From Chrysochromulina parva (taxonomy: Eukaryota > Haptophyta > Prymnesiales > Chrysochromulinaceae): a stretch of DNA of 24,987 nt. The stretch covers positions 1 to 24,987 of the forward strand of contig PJAB01000508.1 in NCBI GenBank assembly GCA_002887195.1. Direction: 5' to 3'. The notes under the pieces were generated by a model. That model was not told the origin of the DNA, did no database searches, and was given only the letters and a program-made list of their open reading frames with translations. Below, piece by piece: positions 1-9,079 of this stretch; positions within the stretch are counted from its first letter, which is position 1; every line of letters begins with the position of its first letter. The position numbers were made by a program, and so were the translations under genes.

Positions 1-1
1 T

Positions 2-307
2 GACCGCGGCAAGCTAGAGAGCCTGCTGTGGTCCTCATTCGCCATGTCCAACCTACCTGCCGCAGACGCACTCAAGCGCTCCGAGCTCAGCACTAGCCGG
101 GTCCTCGAGTCGGGGCTTCTTTTCCTGGATGCTCTCCCGGCAGAGGCCGGAGGATGGCTGAGCGGGCTGCCATTTGGAGGTGGCAAGAAGGCTATCAAGG
201 ACGGTGAGGCGCCCCTGCTCGACCTGTCGGTCCTCGAGCTCGCGGCGGCGCGCGGCGCGCAGCACGCCTTCGTGCTCCTCAAGGGCAATCCCGCAATCCT
301 TCTATGA
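2..307 (+). CDS. 3' end of an unrecognised protein (partial)
   Basis: The frame is open from the window edge to a TGA at 305-307, giving about 101 residues. An internal ATG lies at 44, but the frame continues upstream, so the true start is probably outside the window. Third codon positions are strongly G/C, as in the well-supported genes here, which argues for real coding sequence. The visible part is hydrophobic and Leu/Ala-rich, has a glycine-lysine patch (FGGGKK) near residue 60, and ends in PAILL. I do not recognise a family. A shorter antisense frame covers part of the same bases and is probably a shadow. Confidence 0.4.
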   Translation, partial: DRGKLESLLWSSFAMSNLPAADALKRSELSTSRVLESGLLFLDALPAEAGGWLSGLPFGGGKKAIKDGEAPLLDLSVLELAAARGAQHAFVLLKGNPAILL

Positions 308-701
308 TCGCACTACTCGAAATTTTGTGTTGCTGTGAACAACTTCTTGGAAGTACGAATCACTCAGTTAGTGTGCTCAGGGGGGGAGGCTCAGAAAGCT
401 GGTACGCTAACACGAAGTAAACTTCGTTGCCGCGTCAGATAGGAGACCGTTCAAAAACATCGGGGGGAGCCCCGGGACCGGTAGTTCAAAATTTTTTTGA
501 ATCAGTAGGAATAGTTTGCATTCTATCCCTTTTCGGAGTTGACCGTTGGAAATCATGTTTACGTTCACTTTGCCATGTCGCGGCACGGTCCCGTGGAGAC
601 ACTCCGTGGAGGGGGGCGCAGGCATCGAGGATATTTGGGAAGTATCGATTCGCCGTATGTCTTGTAATACACCCAAATTCGCCGTGGGCCACGTAGTGGC
701 C
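308..701. other. Intergenic: 3' UTR of the first gene and promoter of the PPR gene
   Basis: This 394 bp stretch holds only short overlapping frames on both strands, none with recognisable protein features. A GC-rich near-palindrome (gggggagccccggg) lies near 462-475, followed by an A/T run near 488-500. It presumably contains the end of the upstream transcript and the promoter and 5' UTR of the PPR gene. In-frame ATGs at 555 and 657 precede the preferred PPR start at 702, so the coding region could begin earlier. Confidence 0.4.
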
Positions 702-2599
702 ATGTCATTTCTGAGACTGCGCGTGGCGGCAACCCGCGCGTCAGCTCAGCAGCCTGCCTTGCTCGGTCGAGTGGCGCGGACACTACGACCATCAGGTATC
801 GTGCAGCCACGTGGCGTGCGGTGGCTGTCGCAAGCAGTCTCCGCCGAGGATGCTGCTGTTGCTGATGAGAGCGCACAGGATCGCTCTACCGTTGCTGGTT
901 CTCCGAAGGCTGCCATCGAAAGTCCTAAGGCAATTCGCAATCGCATGCTGCGCTCGCTCAAGGAGAAAAACTACGGCCAGGTGCTCGCCGAGTACGACGC
1001 TATGGTGCAGGCCTCGATTCCTCCCGACTTGCTGGCGCTCAACTGCATAGTTGAGGCAAAGGCACAGGCCGAGGGCACCGTCGCGGCGCAACAAACTATG
1101 AAGGTGCACGCAGCACCCAGGGCCTGTGCCGGCCCTTTGCACGCGCTCTATGCATATTCGTTGACCTGCGGTTGTGCGCTCGCCTCCGCGTCTGCCTGCC
1201 ACACAGGTGCTTGTGGAGAACGATCCAACACTGCAGCCGAATTCGAGCACTTACGTGGCGCTCGTGAAGTCGTGCGAAGCACGTCCAGGCGAGGTTGGCA
1301 GCAAGGTTGAGGGTGGTGACATGAAGAAAGCCTTTGCATTGTACGAGGAGTTCGTCGCCTTGGGTCAACCCCCTGACCTCAACCTGTACAATGCGCTGAT
1401 AACGGTGTGCACCTCGGTCAACGACTTTACGGCCGCCGAGAACATCTTCACTGAGATGCGCGACAAGGGCGTTAAGCCGAAGAGCATGACGTACCTCAAA
1501 TATATTTGGGCAGCTTTTCGAAGCGACAAGCCAGATCTGGCGTACAAGATGCTGCTCAATATGGAGAATGAGTGGCGTGTGCCAACGCGTGAGGATTACC
1601 ATCGAATGTGAGGCATCCGTCTTGCTCCATTGAACTATGTGCAACAGCATCCGTTCGAGCCATGCATGCATGACCCGTCATATTCTATCTCTGCCCCTTG
1701 CGCGCAGGCTCAAGATGTTCAAGTGGCACAACCACGTGGAGGGCAAGCTGCACTGTGTCGAGGGCCTTGTCCAAGACATCAACATGCACCCTGGCGGCCC
1801 CGGCGGCATCGAGGACCTGCCCAGGGACGCTATCGCTGGACTCTTCAAAGATGCGCAGGAGAAGAACCGGCCTGATGAAGTCGTCCGCCTGGCGCAGACG
1901 CTTGCGCAAGGCGGCGCGAAGCTGGATCGCTTCCAACAGGTGGGGGTCATCCTCGCCCATCTGAGCCTGCGCGAGTCAGTCAAAGCCTTCAGCGCTCTGA
2001 TTGAGCTGTACGACCAGGGATTGTCAGTCCCAGAGCGCACAGCGGAAAGTATCGCCGAAGAACTCGCGAAGCAAGCGGCCTCCGTTGACGAGTCGTACTA
2101 CTTGCTCGAGTCGCGCAAAGCAGCAGGCCATTCTGTCCCTCTGCCGGCGGTTAACATGGTCATTGAGGCGTGCGCTATGATGGGTGACCTCGACCGCGCG
2201 TTTGCGACGTGGGCCGAGCTCGAAACGCTTGGCCTGAAGCCCAACACGGGCACATACAATGCGCTACTCCACACATGCGTGCGCACCCGTGAGCTGGCGT
2301 CGGGGCGTCGGCTGCTGAGCCGCATGACGGCTGATGGCGTCAAACCCGACTCGACGACTTTCATGCACCAAAGCTCCCTGTACATCATGTCGAAGGAGAC
2401 GAGCCTCGCGCTCAAAGTCTTGCAAGAGTGCAAGGATGCACGCCTGACACCGAGCGGCAAAATGTATGTTAGCCTGATCAACATGTTGCTGCGGAGCCGG
2501 AAGCTGACCGAGGCCCAGGAGCTGTTGACCGAGATGGAGTCGCACCACAAGGTGAGTGCTGCTCTGAAGAAGAAGGTGCAGGAAGCTTCGGCTGCGTGA
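702..2599 (+). CDS. Pentatricopeptide repeat (PPR) protein, probably mitochondrial; three exons
   Basis: Exons at 702-1103, 1207-1607 and 1708-2599 join to 564 residues. The first intron is phase 0 and the second splits an ATG codon (AT|G). The start at 702 was chosen because it gives an arginine-rich, acid-free N-terminus ending in RGVRWLSQA, which looks like a mitochondrial presequence with a cleavage site; a plastid cannot be excluded. Degenerate 35-residue helical repeats follow, with typical PPR phrases such as DLNLYNALITVC, AENIFTEMRDKGVKP, GTYNALLHTCVR and AQELLTEMES. Family members bind organellar RNA sequence-specifically in processing, stability or translation. No DYW, SMR or RNase domain is visible, so this is a plain P-type protein and its RNA target is unknown. 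The C-terminus is a short Lys-rich helix. Confidence 0.85.
1104..1206 (+). other. Intron 1 of the PPR gene
   Basis: Donor AAG|gtgcac and acceptor cacacag|GTG define a 103 nt phase 0 intron. Removing it joins QQTMK to VLVENDP and continues the repeat region without a shift. Reading through the intron instead reaches a stop at 1310. Confidence 0.8.
1608..1707 (+). other. Intron 2 of the PPR gene
   Basis: Donor CGAAT|gtgagg and acceptor gcgcgcag|GCTC define a 100 nt intron. Splicing rebuilds the codon AT|G and leads into MLKMFKWHN. Without splicing the frame stops at 1609-1611. Confidence 0.85.
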
Positions 2600-2829
2600 G
2601 TGTTGCTCCGTCGGATCCAACGTTCCGGGATGCGTACGATCTCGCCTCGTGTACGATTTTCTTGATGGATGCTTGGAGCAGAGGTGTGATGAGTTGTTCG
2701 CATGCCTGGGGCGAGGTTTTTGGACTTGTCAGACTGGAACGTGGGGGGCGGAGGCGGTGCTTAGGCTCGTGCATCGGTGCATGCGAGATGCGGCATTCTT
2801 TGCGGGACCAGCAGAAGTCAAATTCCTTT

Positions 2830-4236
2830 TTAAATCATTGGTTTAACAGCCGAAACATTTGAAACGCCCTTCCGCTCCGACACCTCTTGCAGATACCTTG
2901 CGAGTTCGTCAAACCCCTCGAAGGCCGCCATTCGTGCAGGTGTGTTGCCGTCCTGATCGGCTTGCAAGTGCGCGGCACCAAGGCCAACCTCATCGCTCAG
3001 TAGCCATTCGCAAATCCGCCTGTGGCCCTTGACGGCCGCCTTGTGGACAGCAGAGTGCCCGTTGCGATTGAGCAGCGTCAGATCCAACCCTGCGACCAGA
3101 AGCCATTTGGACATCTTGAGATCATCCGAGGCTGTCTGAGCCGCCCACTGGATGGCATTGCATCCAAAGGAATTCTGTGCGTGCAGGTCTGCTCCTGCCT
3201 CGTTGACAAGCCAACGGCAAACGTCGAGGCGCCGCTGCCACACTGCCCAGTGCAGTGGTGCCGTCCCATCATGAGTGCGAACATCGGGCGAAATACCACA
3301 CCTCACAAGCCAGCGGCACACTTGCAGATGCCCGTTGCGTGCCGCCCAGTGCAAGGCCGTGCGGCCATCCTTTTGCTGGACCTGCCCCGGTGGCACGCCG
3401 AGCACCTCCACGAGGTACTTGCAGACTTGGAGATGCCCAGAGCCAGCCGCCCACATCAGAGCCGAGGAGCCGTGCCGGTCCACGTCGGACGTGGCATCCC
3501 AACCCTCGTCGGCCACGAGGGCTTTGAGTGCGGCAAGATCACCATCTCGCGCTGCTCGCAGCCCAGGAGACAGCGCGTGCTTCGCCCGCTCGTGCTCCGC
3601 GGCCTGCTCAGCCCAAGCCTGAGCCAGCAGCGCGTCATCTGCACGTGCGCTGTACGGTACGAGGGCGGCTCGCGAGTCTTGCACGGCGCGTTTGGCGGCA
3701 TCGTAATGAGCGCCATGCACAATCTGTTGGTGATCACGCAGGCCACGGTCGCCAGACAGAAAGAGGCCGCACATCGAGCAGTGCAGCATGCCGGCAGCAC
3801 GCTGTCTTCGTAGGTGCATCTGCGTCGACATGAGTAGGCTACCGTCGGCTGGCCGCACCCGGACGGCGGCTAACTTCGACGCTGCTGGTGGAAGGGCCTG
3901 TACAATGGCGGTTGCGAATTCACATGCGGATTTGTAGACGGTCTCACGGGTAGTACCAAAGTCGGAAATGGAAGAAATACGGACGCCCTCGTCGCATCCG
4001 GCGGCTACCACCAACTTTCGCCAGATGGTAGCTGGAGCGTGGCACCCCAAATTGGGGCCCGTCGCCAATCCAGGGGCAGTGCGCACACGCTCCTTCGGGA
4101 GGTACCACACTGCTCCGTATGCCGGACATACCAGCCGCCCCGCCTCGACCAGCAACTCTTGGAGCTGAGACAAAGCGTCCCGTTCCAGGTTTGCCTCGAT
4201 GGCCGCAGTTGTCTCGACGCGCTCCTCCATCGTCAT
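2830..4236 (-). CDS. C2H2 zinc finger plus ankyrin-repeat protein
   Basis: One open frame with no intron. The ATG at 4236 gives 468 residues. An in-frame ATG at 4467 would give 545 residues but lies only 33 bp from the end of the neighbouring Hrd3 gene, so 4236 is preferred. Numbering from the 4236 start: a classical C-x2-C-x12-H-x4-H finger at C153, C156, H169 and H174 is followed by about six ankyrin repeats from residue 225 to 455. These include ALMWAAGSGHLQVCKYL, ALHWAARNGHLQVCRWL and PLHWAVWQRRLDVCRWL. Ankyrin repeats mediate protein binding and the finger may bind nucleic acid or protein; the partner cannot be told. The gene lies tail to tail with the PPR gene. The extra N-terminal 77 residues of the long form are of poorer quality. 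Confidence 0.75.
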   Translation of the reverse strand: MTMEERVETTAAIEANLERDALSQLQELLVEAGRLVCPAYGAVWYLPKERVRTAPGLATGPNLGCHAPATIWRKLVVAAGCDEGVRISSISDFGTTRETVYKSACEFATAIVQALPPAASKLAAVRVRPADGSLLMSTQMHLRRQRAAGMLHCSMCGLFLSGDRGLRDHQQIVHGAHYDAAKRAVQDSRAALVPYSARADDALLAQAWAEQAAEHERAKHALSPGLRAARDGDLAALKALVADEGWDATSDVDRHGSSALMWAAGSGHLQVCKYLVEVLGVPPGQVQQKDGRTALHWAARNGHLQVCRWLVRCGISPDVRTHDGTAPLHWAVWQRRLDVCRWLVNEAGADLHAQNSFGCNAIQWAAQTASDDLKMSKWLLVAGLDLTLLNRNGHSAVHKAAVKGHRRICEWLLSDEVGLGAAHLQADQDGNTPARMAAFEGFDELARYLQEVSERKGVSNVSAVKPMI

Positions 4237-4319
4237 GTTCTCCCGAACGGGCCCAACCTCTCGATCCGCACAACGAGGTCCTCGACGCGAACTTCGTATA
4301 AACTCGTCGCCATCGTCAT
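4233..4319 (-). CDS. Possible upstream ORF overlapping the ankyrin gene start
   Basis: A 28-residue frame begins at ATG 4319 (a second ATG lies at 4313) and stops at a TGA that overlaps the preferred ankyrin-gene ATG as ATGA. The peptide MTMATSLYEVRVEDLV looks protein-like. It could be a regulatory uORF with termination-reinitiation, a displaced N-terminus (frameshift or missed splice), or chance. Confidence 0.25.
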   Translation of the reverse strand: MTMATSLYEVRVEDLVVRIERLGPFGRT

Positions 4320-4500
4320 GAAGGTCACATAAGTTTGGTTTCGTCAACGCAAATCTCGAGTAGATTACTCTGGGGCTTTTTTCCACAGGTCTCAGGACCT
4401 TCAGTTCTCTTTTTTCGCCACGGACCGTCTCGAGAGCAACACTCCGAACCCGCGCCGCCTGACTCATCGAACCCCTCCGTTCTGCCCGCGCCGCACCTTA

Positions 4501-6486
4501 TCACTGCGCCGCTTTGTTCTCTCCACCGCCAAAGAGATCCTCCTCATCCTCAAGCCCCTCTTCCTGCCAGTCCGCCTGCGGCTGACCGTTGGCGCCCGCG
4601 CCGCCTCCCATGGCATTGCGAATGATCTCGACGGGATTGCCGCCAGTCGAGACGATGGCCACGAGCCCAGCGGCGAACAGCAGGAACGCGCGGAACTCGA
4701 CGATGAACCGCGCCACGCCAAAGGCGACACCAGTCAAGCCGCGCAGCTTCGCGTGCTTCGAGGAGAATTCAGCCGACTGCCACAGGGCGAACGCAGTCTT
4801 CTTATCAGCCTCGACGCCATCCCCACGCCAATAGAGAGAGCCAAGGTGGAAGAGCGAGTCTTTGCTACCGGCTCGATAGGCCTCTTTGTACAGGTCGACG
4901 GCCGTCGCAGAGTCTCCGAGCTCGACGAGCAGATTCGCGAGTTGCACATTGGCTTCCGTAGAGCCCTGCAGGACAGCAAGCTTCAGGTACTGCTGGGCTC
5001 GTTGCTGCTGCGTCTTGCGCTCCTCAGGACGTAGCCTCGGCATCTCGTGCATGTACAGGTGACCGGCGTTGTGCTGCGCAGCCTCCACGCCGGCGTGCGC
5101 GGCGATCAAATAGTGGAGTAGCGCGCTCTGCGTGCGGCCCTGGTCGTGCGCCTGCAGCGCCGTGCCCATGAGCGAGCGCACGAGCGGCCCACCATCCGCC
5201 GCATGCTTGAGGAAGAATTGCGCCGTGGCGCAATCCTTGCGCACGCCCAGGCCCAGGCGCACCATGCGACCGACGACGAGCTGCGCCTGCGGATGCTGGA
5301 ACTCAGCGGCGACTGAGAGGAAGCGGAAGCCTTGGCTGACCGACTTCGGGACGCCACGTCCCCCGAGCGTGAGCGCACCGAGGTTGTAAATGGAGTCAAG
5401 GTGGCCGAGGCGTGCTGCGAGCCACATGCACTTTGCTGCACGCTCGTCCGACTGAGGCACGCCCAAACCGTAGAGATGCGCGTAGGCTAAACCAGCCCAG
5501 GCCGAGGCGTCGCGGTGCTTTGTGCCACGCCGCAGCGAGCGCAGGGCCTCGCGGTACCGCCGACTACGCAACTGCACGAAGCCAAGGTTCGTGTGACCCA
5601 TGGCATCGCCTTGGTGCGCGGCCGATCGAAACCAGTGCATGGCAGCTGCGCAATCGCGCGGCACGCCATGCGAACCGGCATGGTAGAGGTGGCCCATGCC
5701 AAGCTTGCCGGTAACATCGCCGACATTGGCAAGGTAGTCCATGTACTCGATCGTCGACGCGTCATAGCGATCGCGGGGCGGCATCTGCTGTGCGAGCAAC
5801 GTGAGGTGGTCCACCTCGACTGGGTTGGATTGCTCGACTGTGTGCCGGCGGGTCTCGTCCATTGAGCTGATCGCCGCCTGCGCTGCTTGCTCGTAGAGCG
5901 CCGCGCTATCGGCGCAGCTCTCGCGCAGGCCGATGCCGTATGCGTGACGGAAGGCCATGGCCATCGCACCCAGCGTGGAACCGCCCCGCGCCGCGCGATC
6001 ATACAAAACACGCCCGTGCGTGCGATTCGCCTCGAGTCCACTGAAATTATATATGTCACGCAGCGCGTCGGAGGCGTGAAGGAAGCCCATCAGCGCCTGC
6101 GCATCGGGTTGGCCGAGCTCCTCTGCTCGACTAAGCCAGTGCAGCGCCCAGGTGAGGTTGCGCTTGGGGGCACACTGCTGGCCCAGCAGGTACATACTGC
6201 CGAGGGCGGCCATCGCGAGCTCATCTCCACCACCAGCGGCATCCACCATTGCCGTGGTGGCCTCGAGCAGACCGGGCGTGCAGTCCAATTGCAGTAGTGC
6301 CGCTGCGCGCCTTGCTGCTTCTTGCCAGTTTGTTCCAGAGACTGGCTTTTCGGTGTCGTGCTCGGCGTCGTCCAGCGTGAATGTGATCGGCGCGTTGATA
6401 ACGGGGTTCGAGGTCGGCGCGCCAGCGCTGCCCGCCACCAGCGCCACGGTGGACGCCACATTGAATAAGATCTGTGCCGACCGCAT
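4501..6486 (-). CDS. Hrd3/SEL1L-like ER-associated degradation adaptor
   Basis: The ATG at 6486 gives 661 residues and starts with a hydrophobic signal peptide (MRSAQILFNVASTVALVAG). The frame is open further upstream but offers no other ATG. Many Sel1-type helical repeats follow, each with the G-x-x-Y/L...G...A pattern, for example ALGSMYLLG, KLGMGHLYHAGSHGVP, SIYNLGALTLGGRGVP and HLGSLYWRGDGVEADK. Potential N-glycosylation sites NLT, NFS and NRT are present in the N-terminal third. A single hydrophobic segment near residues 598-613 (AFLLFAAGLVAIVS) is followed by an acidic tail of about 48 residues. This layout (signal peptide, lumenal Sel1 repeats, one C-terminal membrane anchor) is that of Hrd3/SEL1L, which recruits misfolded glycoproteins to the Hrd1 ubiquitin ligase. 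The function is inferred from family. The length is close to that of known members. Confidence 0.85.
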   Translation of the reverse strand: MRSAQILFNVASTVALVAGSAGAPTSNPVINAPITFTLDDAEHDTEKPVSGTNWQEAARRAAALLQLDCTPGLLEATTAMVDAAGGGDELAMAALGSMYLLGQQCAPKRNLTWALHWLSRAEELGQPDAQALMGFLHASDALRDIYNFSGLEANRTHGRVLYDRAARGGSTLGAMAMAFRHAYGIGLRESCADSAALYEQAAQAAISSMDETRRHTVEQSNPVEVDHLTLLAQQMPPRDRYDASTIEYMDYLANVGDVTGKLGMGHLYHAGSHGVPRDCAAAMHWFRSAAHQGDAMGHTNLGFVQLRSRRYREALRSLRRGTKHRDASAWAGLAYAHLYGLGVPQSDERAAKCMWLAARLGHLDSIYNLGALTLGGRGVPKSVSQGFRFLSVAAEFQHPQAQLVVGRMVRLGLGVRKDCATAQFFLKHAADGGPLVRSLMGTALQAHDQGRTQSALLHYLIAAHAGVEAAQHNAGHLYMHEMPRLRPEERKTQQQRAQQYLKLAVLQGSTEANVQLANLLVELGDSATAVDLYKEAYRAGSKDSLFHLGSLYWRGDGVEADKKTAFALWQSAEFSSKHAKLRGLTGVAFGVARFIVEFRAFLLFAAGLVAIVSTGGNPVEIIRNAMGGGAGANGQPQADWQEEGLEDEEDLFGGGENKAAQ

Positions 6487-6565
6487 GGCAGGGGAAGAAA
6501 AACGAGGCGCGATCTCCGAGAAAATATCAGGAGCGGGACTTTTCACACCGCGCCGATGTGTCGAG
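6487..6565. promoter_or_regulatory. Compact divergent promoter between Hrd3 and the Agenet gene
   Basis: Only 79 bp separate the Hrd3 ATG from the next plus-strand ATG at 6566, or 148 bp if 6635 is used. The stretch contains an A-rich run (gaagaaaaacgagg) and, further on, AT-rich sequence at 6600-6630. Transcripts must start very close together or overlap. No TATA box was identified. Confidence 0.4.
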
Positions 6566-9079
6566 ATGTCCGTCCGTAACTACGGCCGTGTGGCGGAGAT
6601 TTTTAGCACTTTTAGAACTTCTCCTTCACAATCGATGCGACCTGCGAATCGCCAAGCGACGGGGCCGAAGAGCAACACTGCCCGTCTGTCGAGGCAAACC
6701 AACGATAGCCAGATTCAGGAGACGGTGCAGGAGGACGAAGCTGCGGTGGCATCACCGCGCAAGGCTCGGCGCAGCCTGAGACGTTGCGCTGAGTTCGGTG
6801 GTGAGGCGGAGGCGCCTGATGAACAGGAGATGCAGGAGGAAGACAATATCATCCCGTGCGATGCCTATGATGTTGGCCATCACATACTCTGTGACAGATC
6901 CCCATCGCAGCATGCCGGCGAGGGGAAGCGGTTCTGCGACTTCTGGTCCTTGAAGGCGGTCGTGGAGTGGATTGTAATGCCACAAACCCTCATCGACAAG
7001 CTGTGCAAACCCTCGCACGCACCAACGCACGCACGCACGAACATATGGCGACTCGGGGTGTCACATTCCCTCGCAAGCTACTCGCTGCACGCGCACGACT
7101 CGCTGCACACGCACGTCCCCGAGTTTTATTTGGCGCTCGACTGCGTGCTTGACGAAGAAGTCGGAGAGCTTAACAGGCAAAACAAACTAAACGGCGCGCC
7201 GCGACTTTATCAGAAAGAGCAGGCGGCGGAGGAGCAGCAGATGACTCAGCAAGTAGTACACAGAGAGCTGTTAGTCTGCATGGACTCGCTCTTCAACAAG
7301 GTACTTCGTAACGTGAAGACGGATGCGGAAGAAGCGATGGAGATCGCGCGTGTTGCAAAGGCAAGGGCGCCAAGGCTAGCAGCGCAAGTCGAGCGGCTCG
7401 CAAAAGAGCGAGACCGCCCTACGACGGAGGTCCCAACCTGCCACAAAAGCCTGTTGGCGTCGATGGTGAAAGCTGATCGACCGAATCAGCTGCCAGATAA
7501 CGTGCCAATCGTGCGCCGGAAAGGACGCATGCGACACAGCGCGATGGCGCCAGTGGATCGACGCTCGAGTTCCAGCGGCCGCCTAAGCCCATGGAAGCCC
7601 ATTTCCATGAGTGCTAAAGTTGCAATCCAACAAACCAAACGGCGTGGATCTGAGCTTCAACCCTACTCTCACGTCCGGCTCAGAATGTGCTACCCTGCGG
7701 ATTCGGACGATAAATCGGTAAGGATGCGGCTACATGATCTTTCTTCTCTGCCACCGTCGCTCCCTCCGTCGCCTCCGGGTTCCCCCGTTGCAGGAGCCGC
7801 CGCTCCACCTGTCGAAGCCCATGCGCTCTTGCCTCTTCCTGAGGCCGCGTGTGTGTTCCCAGCTTCTATTCATTGGGCTCCTAGCTCCGATGACGTGCCG
7901 GTCATGGCAGAGGTGCCCAACGCGGAGGCAGCAACAAACTTGCAAGCGTTGCCTGCCTTCGCCGTCGGGATGGCAGTCGAGTGCACTTCAGACGAGGCAG
8001 GCATAAGAGGCTCTTGGTATACCGGCACGATTCTGAGCATTGCAGCGCAGACAGCCTCTATTGCTTTCTCATCGCTGCACGATGCATTAAGGGTGGATAG
8101 CCCGTTGCATGAGCAGGTACCTCTCAACGCGTTGAGACCGGTGCCCCCACCAGCTGACTCAGGATTCGCAAGAGGGTTGCAGCCTGGTATGCTCGCGGAG
8201 GCCTGGTGGCAGCAAGGGTGGTGGCAGGTAGTCGTCAAGCACAAGCCCAGTGATGCACCCTCGGTGGCAGCCGCTGCTGGGAGCTCCTCTGCCGACGCAT
8301 CGGTACTCCCGAACGAATGGTCGCTTGAATCCGTCCAATATGGCAATTGTCACCGGATGCAAGAGCCTTTGCTCCGACCTTGCTGGTGCTGGGACCCGTG
8401 CACACACAACTGGTCCACTAAGGAGCAATTGCCTGCTGCACCGGCGCCGCCAGCGCTGGCCGAGCCTCCAGGCCCGTCACCCAAACCCTCACCTGTCGAC
8501 AAGGAGAAGAAATGTTCAAAACGCAAGTCGGATCTCGGTCCGGGCATGAAGGAGCTGCAGCGCGAGGAGTCCGAGCGTGAAATGCGGGAGCTACTTCAAT
8601 TGTATGCGCCGGGGAAGCACGTTGAGGTACGTGGCTTGGACGAGGGCTTCCTTGGCTCGTGGTACCAGTGCCTGGTGCTGGAGGCACGCGAGGCTCGCTC
8701 GACCATCCGGCTGCGGCTGCGCTATCTGGCGTTCCAAGAAGAAGACGGCTCCTTTTGGGAGGATTGGTTTGATCAGCAGAACGTGCGCCCGATGCCGCCC
8801 GATCACGACCCAAGCTTCATCCTTGAGCTCAAGAAGGGTCAGCCTCTCGAGATTAACATTGAAGAGGGCTGGTGGGAGGTGGAGCTGAGCGGCCGTGACG
8901 GACCCAATTATCTGGTCACTGCCAAGCGCTACAAGGTACAGCATGTCGTGCCGCTCGAACGACTCCGACCGGCCTGGGGATGGTCACAGCGAGAGCACTC
9001 GTGGAGCGAGCTCAAGACGAGGCCTCTACAGGATGGCGGCAGTAAAACAACGTCGAGCAACAAGAAGCGTCAAAACTAA
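6566..9079 (+). CDS. Protein with two tandem Agenet (Tudor-like) pairs
   Basis: From the ATG at 6566 the product is 837 residues; ATG 6635 is an alternative, and ATG 6485 overlaps the Hrd3 start. The N-terminal half is charged and low in complexity, with a possible coiled coil near residues 225-290 (EQAAEEQQMTQQ, AQVERLAKERD). Two Tudor-like pairs follow. The first has FAVGMAVECTSDEAGIRGSW near residue 464 and LQPGMLAEAWWQQGWWQVVV near 535. The second has YAPGKHVEVRGLDEGFLGSW near 679 and a GWWEVELSG unit near 762 ending in LRPAWGWSQ. Agenet domains bind methylated histone tails or FMRP-type partners, so a chromatin role is likely but inferred. The tail is Lys/Ser-rich and may be a nuclear localisation signal. 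The stretch 7003-7123 is His/Thr-rich and might hide an intron. Confidence 0.7.
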   Translation: MSVRNYGRVAEIFSTFRTSPSQSMRPANRQATGPKSNTARLSRQTNDSQIQETVQEDEAAVASPRKARRSLRRCAEFGGEAEAPDEQEMQEEDNIIPCDAYDVGHHILCDRSPSQHAGEGKRFCDFWSLKAVVEWIVMPQTLIDKLCKPSHAPTHARTNIWRLGVSHSLASYSLHAHDSLHTHVPEFYLALDCVLDEEVGELNRQNKLNGAPRLYQKEQAAEEQQMTQQVVHRELLVCMDSLFNKVLRNVKTDAEEAMEIARVAKARAPRLAAQVERLAKERDRPTTEVPTCHKSLLASMVKADRPNQLPDNVPIVRRKGRMRHSAMAPVDRRSSSSGRLSPWKPISMSAKVAIQQTKRRGSELQPYSHVRLRMCYPADSDDKSVRMRLHDLSSLPPSLPPSPPGSPVAGAAAPPVEAHALLPLPEAACVFPASIHWAPSSDDVPVMAEVPNAEAATNLQALPAFAVGMAVECTSDEAGIRGSWYTGTILSIAAQTASIAFSSLHDALRVDSPLHEQVPLNALRPVPPPADSGFARGLQPGMLAEAWWQQGWWQVVVKHKPSDAPSVAAAAGSSSADASVLPNEWSLESVQYGNCHRMQEPLLRPCWCWDPCTHNWSTKEQLPAAPAPPALAEPPGPSPKPSPVDKEKKCSKRKSDLGPGMKELQREESEREMRELLQLYAPGKHVEVRGLDEGFLGSWYQCLVLEAREARSTIRLRLRYLAFQEEDGSFWEDWFDQQNVRPMPPDHDPSFILELKKGQPLEINIEEGWWEVELSGRDGPNYLVTAKRYKVQHVVPLERLRPAWGWSQREHSWSELKTRPLQDGGSKTTSSNKKRQN

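Noticed and set aside
3022..3813. 263-codon frame antisense to the ankyrin gene
   Set aside because: It overlaps the ankyrin repeats exactly and has no domain of its own, so it is a shadow frame.
5487..6059. 190-codon frame antisense-type shadow within the Hrd3 gene
   Set aside because: It is in a different frame of the same strand as the Sel1 repeats, has no domain, and vanishes if Hrd3 is real.
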